Positions 1 through 8,971 of a DNA stretch of 64,000 nt are shown one piece after another (position 1 is the stretch's first letter; each line of letters opens with the position of its first letter). The stretch lies in assembly GCA_963814805.1 (NCBI GenBank), contig CAWFER010000010.1:40507-104506 (forward strand). Direction: 5' to 3'. The DNA is from AP-15 sp963814805. Its GTDB lineage: Bacteria; Pseudomonadota; Alphaproteobacteria; ATCC43930; CGMCC-115725. Made by a program: the position numbers and the translations under genes. The notes under the pieces are model-generated. The model saw only the letters and a list, made by a program, of their open reading frames with translations, made no database searches and was not told the origin of the DNA.

Positions 1-2107
1 GACAGCCTCGCCCGCCTGACCGGCGACGAGCAGAAGGCCGTCAAGACGACGGCGTTCGACTTGCAGCTCAACCCGGCCAATCCCGGCATGAGCTTCCACA
101 AGCTCGACAAGGCGAAGGACAAGAACTTCTGGTCGGTGCGGGTGAGCAGCGACATCCGGCTGATCGTTCACAGGAGCGACGCGAGCCTCTTGCTCTGCTA
201 CGTCGACCACCACGACAAAGCCTACGACTGGGCGGAACGGCGCAAGCTGGAGACGCATCCCAAAACGGGCGCGGCGCAGCTGGTCGAGATTCGCGAGACG
301 GTGAAGGAGATCGTCGTCCCGGTTTACGTGCAGACAGAACTGGCCGTCGGGGCGGAACCCGCCGCCGAGAAGAAGTCCATCTTCGCCGAGGTATCCGACG
401 ACGAACTCCTGGGCTACGGCGTGCCCGCCGAGTGGCTGGGCGACGTCAAGAAGGCCACCGAGGACACGCTGCTGGCCTTGACCGACACCTGCCCGCCGAG
501 GCGGCGGAGGCGCTGCTGGAGCTGGCGACGGGCGGCAAGCCGCGCGTGCCCGCAGCCCGTGGTGGCGGCGAATCCGTTCGATCATCCCGATGCCCAGCGC
601 CGGTTCCGCGTGATGGCGAACGTGGAGGAACTGGAGCGCGCGCTCGATTTCCCGTGGGAGAAGTGGACGGTCTTCCTGCACCCCGAGCAGCGGCAATGGG
701 TGGAGCGCGACTACACCGGCCCGGCGCGCGTCTCCGGCTCGGCGGGCACCGGCAAGACCATCGTCGCGTTGCACCGCGCCGCCCATCTGGCGCGCACGCA
801 TCCCGACGCCCGCGTCCTGCTGACGACCTTCTCCGACACGCTGGCGAATGCGCTGCAAACCAAGCTGAAGCGGCTGCTGGGCAACGAACCGCGTCTTGCG
901 GAACGGATTGATGTTCACTCGCTCAACGCGATCGGTCTTCGGCTCTACAAGGCGCATGTCGGGCAGGCGACGATTGCCAGCCGCGAGATTGTGCGTGAGC
1001 TGGTGAAAGCGGCCGCGAATGCCGTGAGTGGCCACAAGTTCGGCCTGCATTTTCTCCTCACCGAGTGGGAGCAGGTGGTGGATGCGTGGCAGTTGGAAAA
1101 CTGGGAGGCGTATCGCGATGTCGCGCGGCTGGGCAGAAAGACGCGGCTTCCGGAGGCGCAGCGCACGGTCTTGTGGTCCATCTTCGAGCAGGTGCGCGCC
1201 GAGTTGAAGAGCGCGCAAGCTGATCACGCAGGCGGAGTTGTTCAGCTCGCTGGCAGCTCGCGATCTCGAAGAGCAAGAACGTGGTCTTCGACTTCGCGGT
1301 CGTGGACGAGGCGCAGGACATCAGCGTCGCCCATCTCCGGTTCTTTGCCGCGCTTGGGCGGAGGTCGGCCGAACGCTCTCTTTTTCGCCGGCGACCTCGG
1401 CCAGCGCATCTTCCAGCAGCCGTTCTCCTGGAAGGCCCTCGGCGTCGATATCCGGGGGCGCTCCCGCACCTTGCGCGTCAATTACCGCACTTCCCATCAA
1501 ATCCGCACGCAGGCGGACCGCCTGCTGGGCCCGGTCGTGACCGACGTGGATGGCAACAGCGAGGACCGGAGCGACACGGTCTCCGTGTTCAACGGCCCGC
1601 CGCCCGACGATTCGCTCGCTCAAGAACGAGAAGCGAGGAGATCAAGACGGTCGGCAACTGGATTGCAGAGCGGGCGAAGGACGGCGTGCTTGCCGCACGA
1701 ATTCGGCGTGTTTGTCCGATCGCGCAGCGCAGCTGGATCGTGCGCGCGCTGCCGTCAAAGAAGCGGGCTTGCCGTTCAAGGTTCTCGATGAACACGTCGA
1801 AACCGCCAGCGGCCACGTCTCGATCAGCACCATGCACCTTGCCAAAGGCCTGGAGTTCCGCGCCGTGGTCGTGATGGCCTGCGACGACGAGATCATTCCC
1901 TTGCAGGAGCGCATCGAGACCGTCGGCGACGACGCCGATCTGCAGGAAGTCTACGATACCGAACGCCACTTGCTCTACGTCGCCTGCACCCGCGCCCGGG
2001 ATCATCTGCTGGTTACCGGCGTCGAGCCGGCATCCGAATTCCTGGACGACATCATGAAGGGCGATCAAGGCCGTACCGGGCAGCCCGCAGCGCGGGCATC
2101 CGCGTAG
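1..2107 (+). pseudogene. UvrD/Rep-like superfamily 1 helicase with RelE-like N-terminus, frameshifted, 5' end outside window
   Basis: The reading frame is already open at base 1, so the gene starts upstream of the window. The first ~80 codons resemble a RelE/ParE-type cytotoxic fold (SFHKL...FWSVRVSSDIRLIV), a known N-terminal module of some SF1 helicases. All helicase motifs are present but spread over three frames: Walker A SGSAGTGKT near 740, VVDEAQD near 1300, FAGDLGQRIF near 1395, LRVNYRTSHQI near 1480, STMHLAKGLEF near 1830 and LLYVACTRARDHL near 1975. Frame changes occur near 490, 545, 1230-1280, 1360, 1620, 1700 and 1735, each returning to recognisable helicase sequence. That pattern fits small indels, real or from sequencing, not one deletion. 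The C-terminus ends normally at 2107. Family assignment is firm; the biological role is unknown. Confidence 0.8.
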
Positions 2108-2163
2108 GGGCGGTGTCCTAAACCTCTATTCCGTTTAACCGTCAGCGAAGGTGAGCGCGACGA

Positions 2164-3135
2164 TCAGGCCCAAAGAGATTGCCTCTCCCATCCGTGCGGA
2201 AAGCCGGCCTGGCGGAGGCTGATGCCCGGAGCCGCGGGAAGGGTAGCAAGGTGCGCCTTTAGCCGGTCGTGCCAGTGGCTGCTCGGGTTAACCTTCATCA
2301 GAAAGAAGCGAAGGACGGCAGCGACGAAATAGAGCCGGCTTTGTACGTGCCGATCCGCGGCCAGGTGGTCGAAGAGAGGGACTTCGCCCGGCTTGGGTGG
2401 CTTCGGTTGGTCGATCAGCGGGCAATTCCAGAGGCGGCTATGATGCGCGCACACGTTGCGTGTGAAGCTGACAGCGCGCACCCAGCTCGTGAGCAATTCT
2501 GCGCGAGGGATACCGTAGCCAGCGGCGATGGCGGCCTGATCGGCGTGCTTCAGCCCGGCGAGCAGCTGCGAGAGCATGCCGAAATCCCAGACCTCGATGG
2601 CGATCCAGATAGGAAGCGGCGAGGTGTACTTTGCTCGAAAACGGTCGACAAAATCCTCGTTCGAGCGGTCGAGTGCCTGCGACAGGCGATCGCGCCACTC
2701 GGCGTGCCTGGGGCGGCCCGTGCGGGGATTGGGCTTTTTGGCGAAATTCCCGTGCAGCTCGGCCGGATTCAGATGCGCCCACGGATCACGCGGCCCGAGC
2801 CGCAAAGCAATGTCGACGCGCAGGGCCACCTCCACGCGCTCGATTGCGTCGAGCACGAGCAGGCGCAGCTTCTTGTCGAAAACGTAGAGGTCGACCACGT
2901 GGCCGAACTCTGTCCCGGGGACGAAGGCGTCGCCAACCGTGGTAACCCTTTTCCCTGTCGGTTCGGTCGTTGTGGTTGATTGGCGGAAGGGGAACCAGTA
3001 GCCCGAAAGCCGGTAATAGCCGATCCGTGCAAGATAGCGGCGGGCGCGGGCGCGGTCGGTAATGAGCATCCCGCGCTGCTCCAGCAATGCGAGCTGGTCG
3101 TTCAGGTCGAGATACGGCTTCGAGTAGGCGGGCAC
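2164..3135 (-). CDS. Abi family protein (Abi_2, HEPN-type)
   Basis: Reads as an Abi_2/AbiD/AbiF family protein of 323 aa. It begins with the family's KPYLDLNDQLALLEQRG segment, followed by ARRYLARIGYYRLSGYW, and ends with the motif RNVCAHHSRLWN. R-N-x-C-A-H fits the R-x4-6-H signature of HEPN ribonucleases, so the likely role is RNA cleavage in phage defence; that role is inference. An upstream ATG at 3213 also keeps the frame open, but a sigma-70-like promoter (TTGACA at 3224-3229, TATATT at 3202-3207) overlaps it and would start transcription downstream of that ATG. I therefore choose GTG at 3135, just before the conserved KPYL segment. It sits between a helicase remnant and an SMC-like ATPase locus. 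Confidence 0.82.
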   Translation of the reverse strand: MPAYSKPYLDLNDQLALLEQRGMLITDRARARRYLARIGYYRLSGYWFPFRQSTTTTEPTGKRVTTVGDAFVPGTEFGHVVDLYVFDKKLRLLVLDAIERVEVALRVDIALRLGPRDPWAHLNPAELHGNFAKKPNPRTGRPRHAEWRDRLSQALDRSNEDFVDRFRAKYTSPLPIWIAIEVWDFGMLSQLLAGLKHADQAAIAAGYGIPRAELLTSWVRAVSFTRNVCAHHSRLWNCPLIDQPKPPKPGEVPLFDHLAADRHVQSRLYFVAAVLRFFLMKVNPSSHWHDRLKAHLATLPAAPGISLRQAGFPHGWERQSLWA

Positions 3136-3201
3136 ACGGAACCGAAAAAGAAGGCCGGCCCGTACACGTGAAGTGCAGAGGGACCGGCCATATTGGTTGC
3201 T

Positions 3202-3229
3202 AATATATACCATAGGACAAATTTGTCAA
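3202..3229 (-). promoter_or_regulatory. Sigma-70-like promoter of the abi gene
   Basis: On the minus strand TTGACA (3224-3229) and TATATT (3202-3207) are separated by 16 bp. This is close to consensus and lies in a locally AT-rich stretch. Transcription would begin near 3195, giving a leader of about 60 nt to the GTG at 3135. Confidence 0.55.
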
Positions 3230-3450
3230 GGACCTACCAGTCATCGAGGACCAGGGGTCCTTGAGCCTTGTTCGTATGACTGTTCGCCCTATGTGCTGCA
3301 TGAGCTGTATCCTACTTTAGCAGGCAGGCGCGACCAGAGAGCACCAGTCATATCAGCCTCATCCTCTATGGGCGAAAATGACCAGTGATTATCCCTTGAA
3401 GCAGGCATTTTTGCTCGCTATTTTGGGATGAAGGAGACCGGATTGTTATC

Positions 3451-3957
3451 ATGAGCGACACGGACGAAATAAACACGGCAAAAGTCGTTCCTCTGCGGCC
3501 AACAACGGCCGCGCGCGCCTCCGAGAGGAAGTGGGGTGGGGCGGTGATGAAGCTGGGGTTCAGCATTATCCCGTCCTTGCTGCTGCGGGCCCAGCGGCGG
3601 CTGGGCCTGAGCCCGACGCAGCTCGCGGTCCTGCTTCAGCTGGCCGACTACTGGTGGGACGAGGCGCGCAAGCCATACCCTTCGAAGGAGGCCTTGAGCG
3701 AGCGGCTGGGCCTCGGGCCCCGGCAGGTGCAGCGGCACATTGCGGATCTGGAGCAGGCTGGCCTCGTTCAGCGGATCGAGCGGCGTGGCGCGCATGGGGG
3801 CAAGCTCACCAATACTTACGATCTCACCGGGCTGGTACGGCGCCTCCAGGAACTCGAACCGGAATTCCGGCAGGTCGAGGAAGAGATTAAATCGCGCCGG
3901 CGCGCGGTCGGCCGTCCCGGCGCGCGGCCCCAACATGTTGGCAAGGGATCCGTCTGA
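3451..3957 (+). CDS. Helix-turn-helix (winged helix) DNA-binding protein
   Basis: A 168-aa protein. Residues ~40-125 form a winged helix-turn-helix (HTH_36-like): LSPTQLAVLLQLADYWW, then PSKEALSERLGLGPRQVQRH, then LEQAGLVQRIERR and a basic wing. The C-terminus is charged and ends in an Arg/Gly/Pro tail. Such domains occur in plasmid replication or regulatory proteins and in transcription factors. Here the gene lies about 30 bp upstream of a 59-aa ORF and an SMC-like ATPase, so it could regulate that pair. The DNA-binding fold is clear; the target is unknown. Confidence 0.75.
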   Translation: MSDTDEINTAKVVPLRPTTAARASERKWGGAVMKLGFSIIPSLLLRAQRRLGLSPTQLAVLLQLADYWWDEARKPYPSKEALSERLGLGPRQVQRHIADLEQAGLVQRIERRGAHGGKLTNTYDLTGLVRRLQELEPEFRQVEEEIKSRRRAVGRPGARPQHVGKGSV

Positions 3958-3986
3958 TAATTGCGGCAATATTTTGAGGAGGTAAG

Positions 3987-4166
3987 ATGGCCACCCTTCA
4001 GGAACAGATAGCTGAAAAGTTTCTGGTCAAGCTCTCGGACTCCAAGGATGTGGATGCCGAAACAATCGATCAGCTCCGGAAGTTACTTACAGACAGCAAG
4101 AAACCGAAAGCAGACGATTTTGTGAAAATTTTTAACTTCCCCGCAGGCGGTGATCTCAGTGATTAA
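3987..4166 (+). CDS. Small acidic/charged protein preceding the SMC-like ATPase
   Basis: ATG at 3987 follows an excellent Shine-Dalgarno (GAGGAGGT) and encodes 59 aa starting MATLQEQIAEKFLVKLSD. The protein is predicted helical and rich in Lys, Asp and Glu, with no recognised domain and no membrane segment. It overlaps the start of the ATPase gene (GTG 4159 or 4150), which points to translational coupling. Codon use and the RBS make it a credible gene. I know no function; a partner or regulatory subunit of the ATPase is the natural inference. Confidence 0.7.
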   Translation: MATLQEQIAEKFLVKLSDSKDVDAETIDQLRKLLTDSKKPKADDFVKIFNFPAGGDLSD

Positions 4167-6610
4167 GCTCGAAACTGTTCACATCGAGGAAGTACGCGGC
4201 ATTCGAAAGCTCGATATCGATTTTCGAAAGGAAAATTTCGCGATTTCTGGCCCGAATGGGTCGGGAAAAAGCGGCGTCATCGACGCGATCGAATTCGGTC
4301 TTACAGGGCAAATCGGGCGGCTCACCGGAAGGGGAACCAAAGGCCTCTCCGTTTCGGAGCATGGCCCTCACGTCGACAAGACGAAATTTCCCGATGCCGC
4401 GTTCGTCGAAATGCGGGTTTTTCTTACTGACCTCGGCAAATCGGCGACGATCGTGCGGAAGATCTCTTCTCCGAAAAAGCCCAAGATTGATCCCGACGAT
4501 GATGATGTAAAGGCTGCTCTCGCGGAAATTGCTGATCATCCGGAAATAGCACTTTCCCGCCGGGAAATTCTTCGATTTATCCTTGTCGAACCGACGAAGC
4601 GATCAGAAGAGATCCAAACTATCCTCAAACTCGATGAGATCGGACAAATCCGCAGCGCGCTAAACACGGCTCAGAACAAGCTGCAGAGTGCGGAGCGGGG
4701 CGCCGCGACGCAGGTGAAGTCGAACCGGACTGCTTTGCAGCTACATCTCCAGATCGCCACGCTGCGCGCCGAGGATCTGTTGGAGGTTGTTAACGCACGG
4801 CGGAAGGTGCTCGGTCTGCGGGAAATAGCCGATTTGACACCAGATACAAAGCTTGATGCTGGCCTGTCATCTGACGCTAAGCTCCCCGATTTCAACAAGC
4901 GGTCGGCTTTGCGGGATCTCAGAGCGTTTTCTGATGCGGCGGGCGGGTTTCCAGATCTCGCAAAAACGGAAGCGGCCGCAATCGTTGCTGATCTGTTGAA
5001 GCTGGAGGCCGATCCTGCCCTGCTTGCCTCTTTGCAACGACGGGCGTTCATCGAGAAAGGGCTTGATCTCGTCGACGGTCCCGATTGTCCGCTCTGCGAT
5101 ACGCCGTGGGACGATGAGCAGCAGCTCCGCGACCACCTGACAGCGAAGCTGGCTAAATCTGCTCAAGCCCAAAAGCTTCAGCAATCATTGCTGGGCAACG
5201 GCGCGGCAATGGCCCGGGAGATCATCCGAGTGGTGGGCTTGCTGGGACTGGTACAGAAAATCGCGGAGAGCCAGGGTGACGCTGGCTTTTCAAAGCTGCT
5301 AACCGACTGGAAAAGCGATCTGGAAGATCTGAAGAGCAGGCTGACGACCGTCGATGGTCTTACAGGCCTGAAGGACCGCCTAAGAACTGGTTGGCTGGAA
5401 ATCCCAACGGCCCTGCCCCCAAACCTGGAGGCTCTTATCGAAAAGGTGGAGGCCAAGCCCGACCAGTCAGCGACCATCGACGCGCAGACATTTCTCACGG
5501 CCGCACAAATTCGCCTTGGCGACTACCGAGAAGCGATGCGAACAAATAAGGCCGCGGAGATTGCATGCATCTCCGCAAAGGCGACCTACGAAATCTACTG
5601 CAGCGTTATGGAAGATGAGTTAAACGCGCTGTACGAAGACGTTCAAGGAGATTTCAGCACGTTTTATAGGGCGATCAACGAAGATGACAAGTCCACCTTC
5701 ACTGCGAAGCTTACTCCAAGTGAAGGAAAACTCGAGTTCGATGTCAATTTCTACGAACGTGGGCTATTTCCTCCCGGCGCTTACCATAGCGAGGGTCATC
5801 AGGACGGTATGGGCGTTTGTCTTTATCTGGCGCTCATGAAACGGCTCTTCGGAGACCGTTTCAATTTTGCGCTGCTTGACGACGTGGTGATGTCGGTTGA
5901 TGCGGGACACCGTTATCAATTTTGTAGGCTATTGAAGGCGCATTTCCCCGCTACGCAATTCATCATCACGACACATGATCGGTTGTGGGCTGAGCAGATG
6001 AAGTCGGCCGGTCTTGTAACGGCCAAGACATCAATAGCTTTCCATGGCTGGACGATTGACACTGGTCCGCTGGTCGAGTTCGAACCAGGATGTTTGGGAC
6101 GAAATAGCCGCTGCGCTCGCAAAGGGAAAGGTCGAGACTGCCGCGGCCGCACTACGTCATCATCTAGAGTATGTTTCCCGTCATCTCGCTGACCAGCTCG
6201 GCGCGAGTCCCCAGTTCCGGGCGGATGGTAATTACGAACTCGGTGAGCTTCTCCCCAGCGTTTTGGCGCGCATGAGATCCTTACACGGGAAAGCGGCAGA
6301 TGCTGCGCAGTCATGGGGAAACAGCGCTGCGAGAGATACTGCGGCTAGTCGGAAGGCGTTGCTGTCCACCGCCGCTGGGGCGCAGAACGTCGAACAGTGG
6401 GCAGTGAACAAGGCGGTCCACTACAACGAATGGGCCAATTTCGGGAGAAGGGACTTTGAGCCGGTCGTGGCTGCATTCAAGGACCTTCTTGAATGTTTCC
6501 GTTGTGCGGACTGCGACTCCTGGCTCTATGTTACGCCTCGCGGGATTCCCGAGACGTTGCGCTGCTCCTGCAACGGGATCAATATCAACCTGAAGCAAAA
6601 ACCACGATAG
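4159..6610 (+). pseudogene. SMC/RecF-like AAA ATPase with zinc-hook-like CxxC, one frameshift
   Basis: About 816 aa if one indel is corrected. The N-terminal Walker A is SGPNGSGKSGVIDAIEF (~residues 29-45). A coiled-coil middle carries DCPLCDTPW, a CxxC resembling a Rad50/RloC zinc hook, and the C-terminal part has the Walker B/D-loop LLDDVVMSVDAGHR followed by FIITTHD. After position ~6080 the protein continues in another frame (NQDVWDEIAAALAKGK ... YNEWANFG) to a Cys-rich end at 6610 (CADCDSW, CSCNG). One extra G around 6075-6085 explains this. Start: GTG 4159 (MIKLETV) fits best, with GTG 4150 possible. ATPases of this architecture occur in DNA repair and in antiviral systems. Its neighbours (Abi, helicase) suggest defence, which is inference. 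Confidence 0.75.
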
Positions 6611-6655
6611 GTAGTTGGCATTAATTCGTTGTGAGGCCCCTAAAGGCGCGCATGC

Positions 6656-7642
6656 TCATCGATAATCCACCTTGAACGTCGGGCTGTCCTCCGGCCGGGT
6701 CTTGCGGTGATCGTAGATGCGGGTGGTGGCGATGTTGGCGTGGCCGAGCCATTCCTGGACCTTGGCGATGTCGGCCTGGTGGTCGAGCGCGTTGGTGGCG
6801 GCCGTCGCCCGCAGGGCATGGGCGCCGATCTCGAAGCCCAGCGCCGCTGAATACCTCCGCACCAGCTTGTAGACGCCGTCGGGCGTCAGCGCCCTGTCGA
6901 GGCGGCGGGTGCGGTTGTTCTTGAGCGGCCGGAACAGCGCGCCGTTCTCGTCGTCGCCGTGCCCGGCGGCCTCGAGGTAGTCGTGGATCAGCTCGTTGGA
7001 GCCCGGATGCAGCGGCAGATACCGGGTTTTCTCGCCCTTGCCGGAGACTTTGATGTGCAGCACGCCACGACGCGCCTGGTTGAAATCCCTCACTTTCAGC
7101 TTGCACAGCTCGTCGCGCCGAAGCGCGTGAAAGAGCAGCGTCGACAGGATGGCGCGATCGCGCTTTTCCTTCACCGTTTCCTTGCCGGAGGCGGTGTCCT
7201 TGCCGGGGGCCACGAGCAGATCGCGGGCCTGGTGGTCGCCGAGCGCCGGCGTCTTGCCTTCGCCGCTCTGGGCCCGCGGCCGCTTGACGCCTTTGACCGG
7301 GTTGTGGGTGACGGCGTTCTTTTCGCAGAGATACTCGAACAGCGAGGACAGCGCCGCGAGACGGTGGCGGACCGTGGCGCCGCCGAGCTCGCGGCCAGCC
7401 ACGTCGTCGCGCCAGGCGATGACGTGGGCCCGGGTCACGGTGCGGAATTCGTCCGGCCGGGCGATGCCGGTGAACCGCATGAAATCCCGGATCGCGTTTT
7501 CGTAAGCGCGCCTTGTGCTGCGGTTGCGGATATTGGCGAACCACTCGACCTCGGGTGGCACGTCCGCGAGCCGGTGAAATTCGGCCGCGGTCAGGAGGCG
7601 TTCTGTCGGGATAATTCCCGCCGGTAACTGGGGTTCGGACAT
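6656..7642 (-). CDS. Tyrosine recombinase / integrase (XerC/D-like)
   Basis: An intact 328-aa tyrosine recombinase. The SAM-like N-terminal core-binding domain spans ~35-115, and the catalytic domain carries Arg in HALRRDEL (R175), Lys in SGKGEK, H275-x-x-R278 in GAHALRAT, H301 in LGHANIA and the nucleophile Tyr310 in TTRIYDH. It catalyses site-specific strand exchange, but no adjacent tRNA or att repeat is visible, so its substrate is unknown. It lies tail-to-tail with the SMC-like ATPase gene and may have brought in this block. Its own promoter probably lies in the AT-rich gap upstream of 7642. Confidence 0.9.
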   Translation of the reverse strand: MSEPQLPAGIIPTERLLTAAEFHRLADVPPEVEWFANIRNRSTRRAYENAIRDFMRFTGIARPDEFRTVTRAHVIAWRDDVAGRELGGATVRHRLAALSSLFEYLCEKNAVTHNPVKGVKRPRAQSGEGKTPALGDHQARDLLVAPGKDTASGKETVKEKRDRAILSTLLFHALRRDELCKLKVRDFNQARRGVLHIKVSGKGEKTRYLPLHPGSNELIHDYLEAAGHGDDENGALFRPLKNNRTRRLDRALTPDGVYKLVRRYSAALGFEIGAHALRATAATNALDHQADIAKVQEWLGHANIATTRIYDHRKTRPEDSPTFKVDYR

Positions 7643-7720
7643 GGGCGGAGTTTAGTAATGATAAAATCTGTTATCAATAATAAACCAGCGCGCGGGGGAG
7701 GGGCTGACAACTCGGGCGGC

Positions 7721-7749
7721 TTGCTTTCAATGCTAGCATTTTGTATAAT
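7721..7749 (+). promoter_or_regulatory. Sigma-70-like promoter of the toxin-antitoxin operon
   Basis: TTGCTT (7721-7726) and a perfect TATAAT (7744-7749) are separated by 17 bp. Upstream lies the short palindrome TGCTAGCA (7731-7738), which an autoregulating ribbon-helix-helix antitoxin could bind. The predicted transcription start (~7756) lies before ATG 7780 and excludes the in-frame TTG at 7741 as the start codon. Confidence 0.65.
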
Positions 7750-7779
7750 GTGCAAAGCATGCAGCAGCTAGAGACACCC

Positions 7780-8031
7780 ATGGCGACCCTGACGATCCGC
7801 AATGTCGATGCGGCGGTTAAAGAGCGGCTGCGCGTGCGCGCCGCGCGGCATGGCCGCTCGATGGAAGCCGAGGCGCGCACCATCCTGAGCTACGCCGTGG
7901 CGGCCGAACCTGACGAGTTCGAGCCGAACCTGGCCGAGGCCATCCGCCGGCGCTTTGCGCCGCTCGGCGGCGTCGATCTCGAGCTGCCGCCGCGCGAGGA
8001 GGTCGGCGAGCCGCCGTCCTTCGATCCGTGA
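7780..8031 (+). CDS. FitA/VapB-like ribbon-helix-helix antitoxin
   Basis: 83 aa beginning MATLTIRNVDAAVKERL, the typical FitA ribbon-helix-helix DNA-binding start, followed by RVRAARHGRSMEAEARTIL. The acidic/proline C-terminal tail would wrap the PIN toxin. The stop codon overlaps the toxin GTG by 4 nt (GTGA), so the pair is translationally coupled. It should bind its own promoter at 7721-7749 as a complex with the toxin. Confidence 0.88.
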   Translation: MATLTIRNVDAAVKERLRVRAARHGRSMEAEARTILSYAVAAEPDEFEPNLAEAIRRRFAPLGGVDLELPPREEVGEPPSFDP

Positions 8032-8450
8032 TCGTCGTCGACACCAATGTGATCTCGGAGCTGATGCGCGTCGAGCCGGATTCCGCGGTGCTGGCCTGGG
8101 TCGCGGCGCAGCCCCGCGCGCTGCTCTACACGACCTATGTCAATCAGGCGGAAATTCTGTATGGCATTGGCGCGCTGCCCGAGGGCCGGCGGCGCACGGC
8201 CTTGGCCGCGGCGGCGACCGCCATGTTCGCCGAGGATTTCGCCGGCAAGATCTTGCCGTTCGAGGCGCGCGCGGCGGCGCGCTATCCCGAGATCGTGCTG
8301 GCGCGGCGTCATGCCGGTAACCCGATCGAGAAATTTGACGCGCTGATCGCGGCGACCACATTGGCGGCCGGCGCCAGCATCGCCACGCGCGATATCGGCG
8401 GGTTTGCCGGTTGCGGCCTCGAGGTCATCGATCCATGGACGGCGTCGTGA
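8028..8450 (+). CDS. FitB/VapC-type PIN-domain toxin
   Basis: A 140-aa PIN-domain protein: MIVVDTNVISELMR places the first catalytic Asp at residue 5, QAEILYGIGALPEGRR gives the conserved Glu, FDALIAATTLAAG the third acid, and the end reads GGFAGCGLEVIDPW, as in FitB proteins. It is expected to be a Mg2+-dependent ribonuclease neutralised by the upstream antitoxin. It is intact, in contrast to the second VapC-type toxin at 25680-26091. Confidence 0.88.
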   Translation: MIVVDTNVISELMRVEPDSAVLAWVAAQPRALLYTTYVNQAEILYGIGALPEGRRRTALAAAATAMFAEDFAGKILPFEARAAARYPEIVLARRHAGNPIEKFDALIAATTLAAGASIATRDIGGFAGCGLEVIDPWTAS

Positions 8451-8511
8451 ACGCGCGCAACGTCCTGATTGTCGGGAGATCGGCGGCGGGGTCCCTGCCC
8501 TGCCCTGGAAA

Positions 8512-8664
8512 TCAGTGTACCGGGCCAGCCGGCGTCACATTATCGGTGATGCGGCGCCACACCGCTGCGCCGTTGTAATTATCCTGCGCCGCCAGCTCCT
8601 CGGCACGCGCACCGCTTTCGCCGAGCGCCTTCTCGCCATACCGCTTATGCATCAGGGTGGCCAC
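8512..8664 (-). CDS. Small conserved hypothetical protein
   Basis: A 50-aa ORF from GTG 8664 (or 47 aa from ATG 8652): VATLMHKRYGEKALG, then ARAEELAAQDNYNGA, ending AAVWRRITDN. I recognise the phrase pattern from small proteins common in rhizobial genomes, but no function is known. The C-terminal end (VTPAGPVH) looks shortened compared with the usual family end. Two direct repeats ATGCGTGATA at 8712-8721 and 8734-8743 lie upstream and may be operators. Confidence 0.55.
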   Translation of the reverse strand: MATLMHKRYGEKALGESGARAEELAAQDNYNGAAVWRRITDNVTPAGPVH

Positions 8665-8710
8665 GCCGTCTCCGATTCGTTCCTATAGAATAGACAGAGA
8701 TGGATCTACT

Positions 8711-8743
8711 TATGCGTGATACAGGACGTTATCATGCGTGATA
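8711..8743. repeat. Two direct repeats (YATGCGTGATA) spaced two helical turns
   Basis: TATGCGTGATA (8711-8721) and CATGCGTGATA (8733-8743) repeat with a 22-bp period in an AT-richer stretch. This spacing suits a dimeric regulator. They lie upstream of the small minus-strand gene (start 8664) and about 230 bp before the plus-strand MFS gene. The rest of 8744-8971 holds no gene I can support. Confidence 0.4.
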
Positions 8744-8971
8744 GCTCGCGCGCAAGGGGAGGGCGTGCGCCGATTTCAGCCGACTGGAGCTGCTCCATGT
8801 TTCAGTTGCCTGCCGGGCTGTCTGGCCAATCGACTGTCTTCTCAGCGCCGTAGGCTCCTTTGCCAAGAAAACATGACACGATCGCGGCCATGAGCCCATC
8901 CTCACTCGCAGCGCGAATTAAGAACAGAGAGCCACCGATCCGGCGAGTGGCTTGCGCTTTGAGGGCGATCC

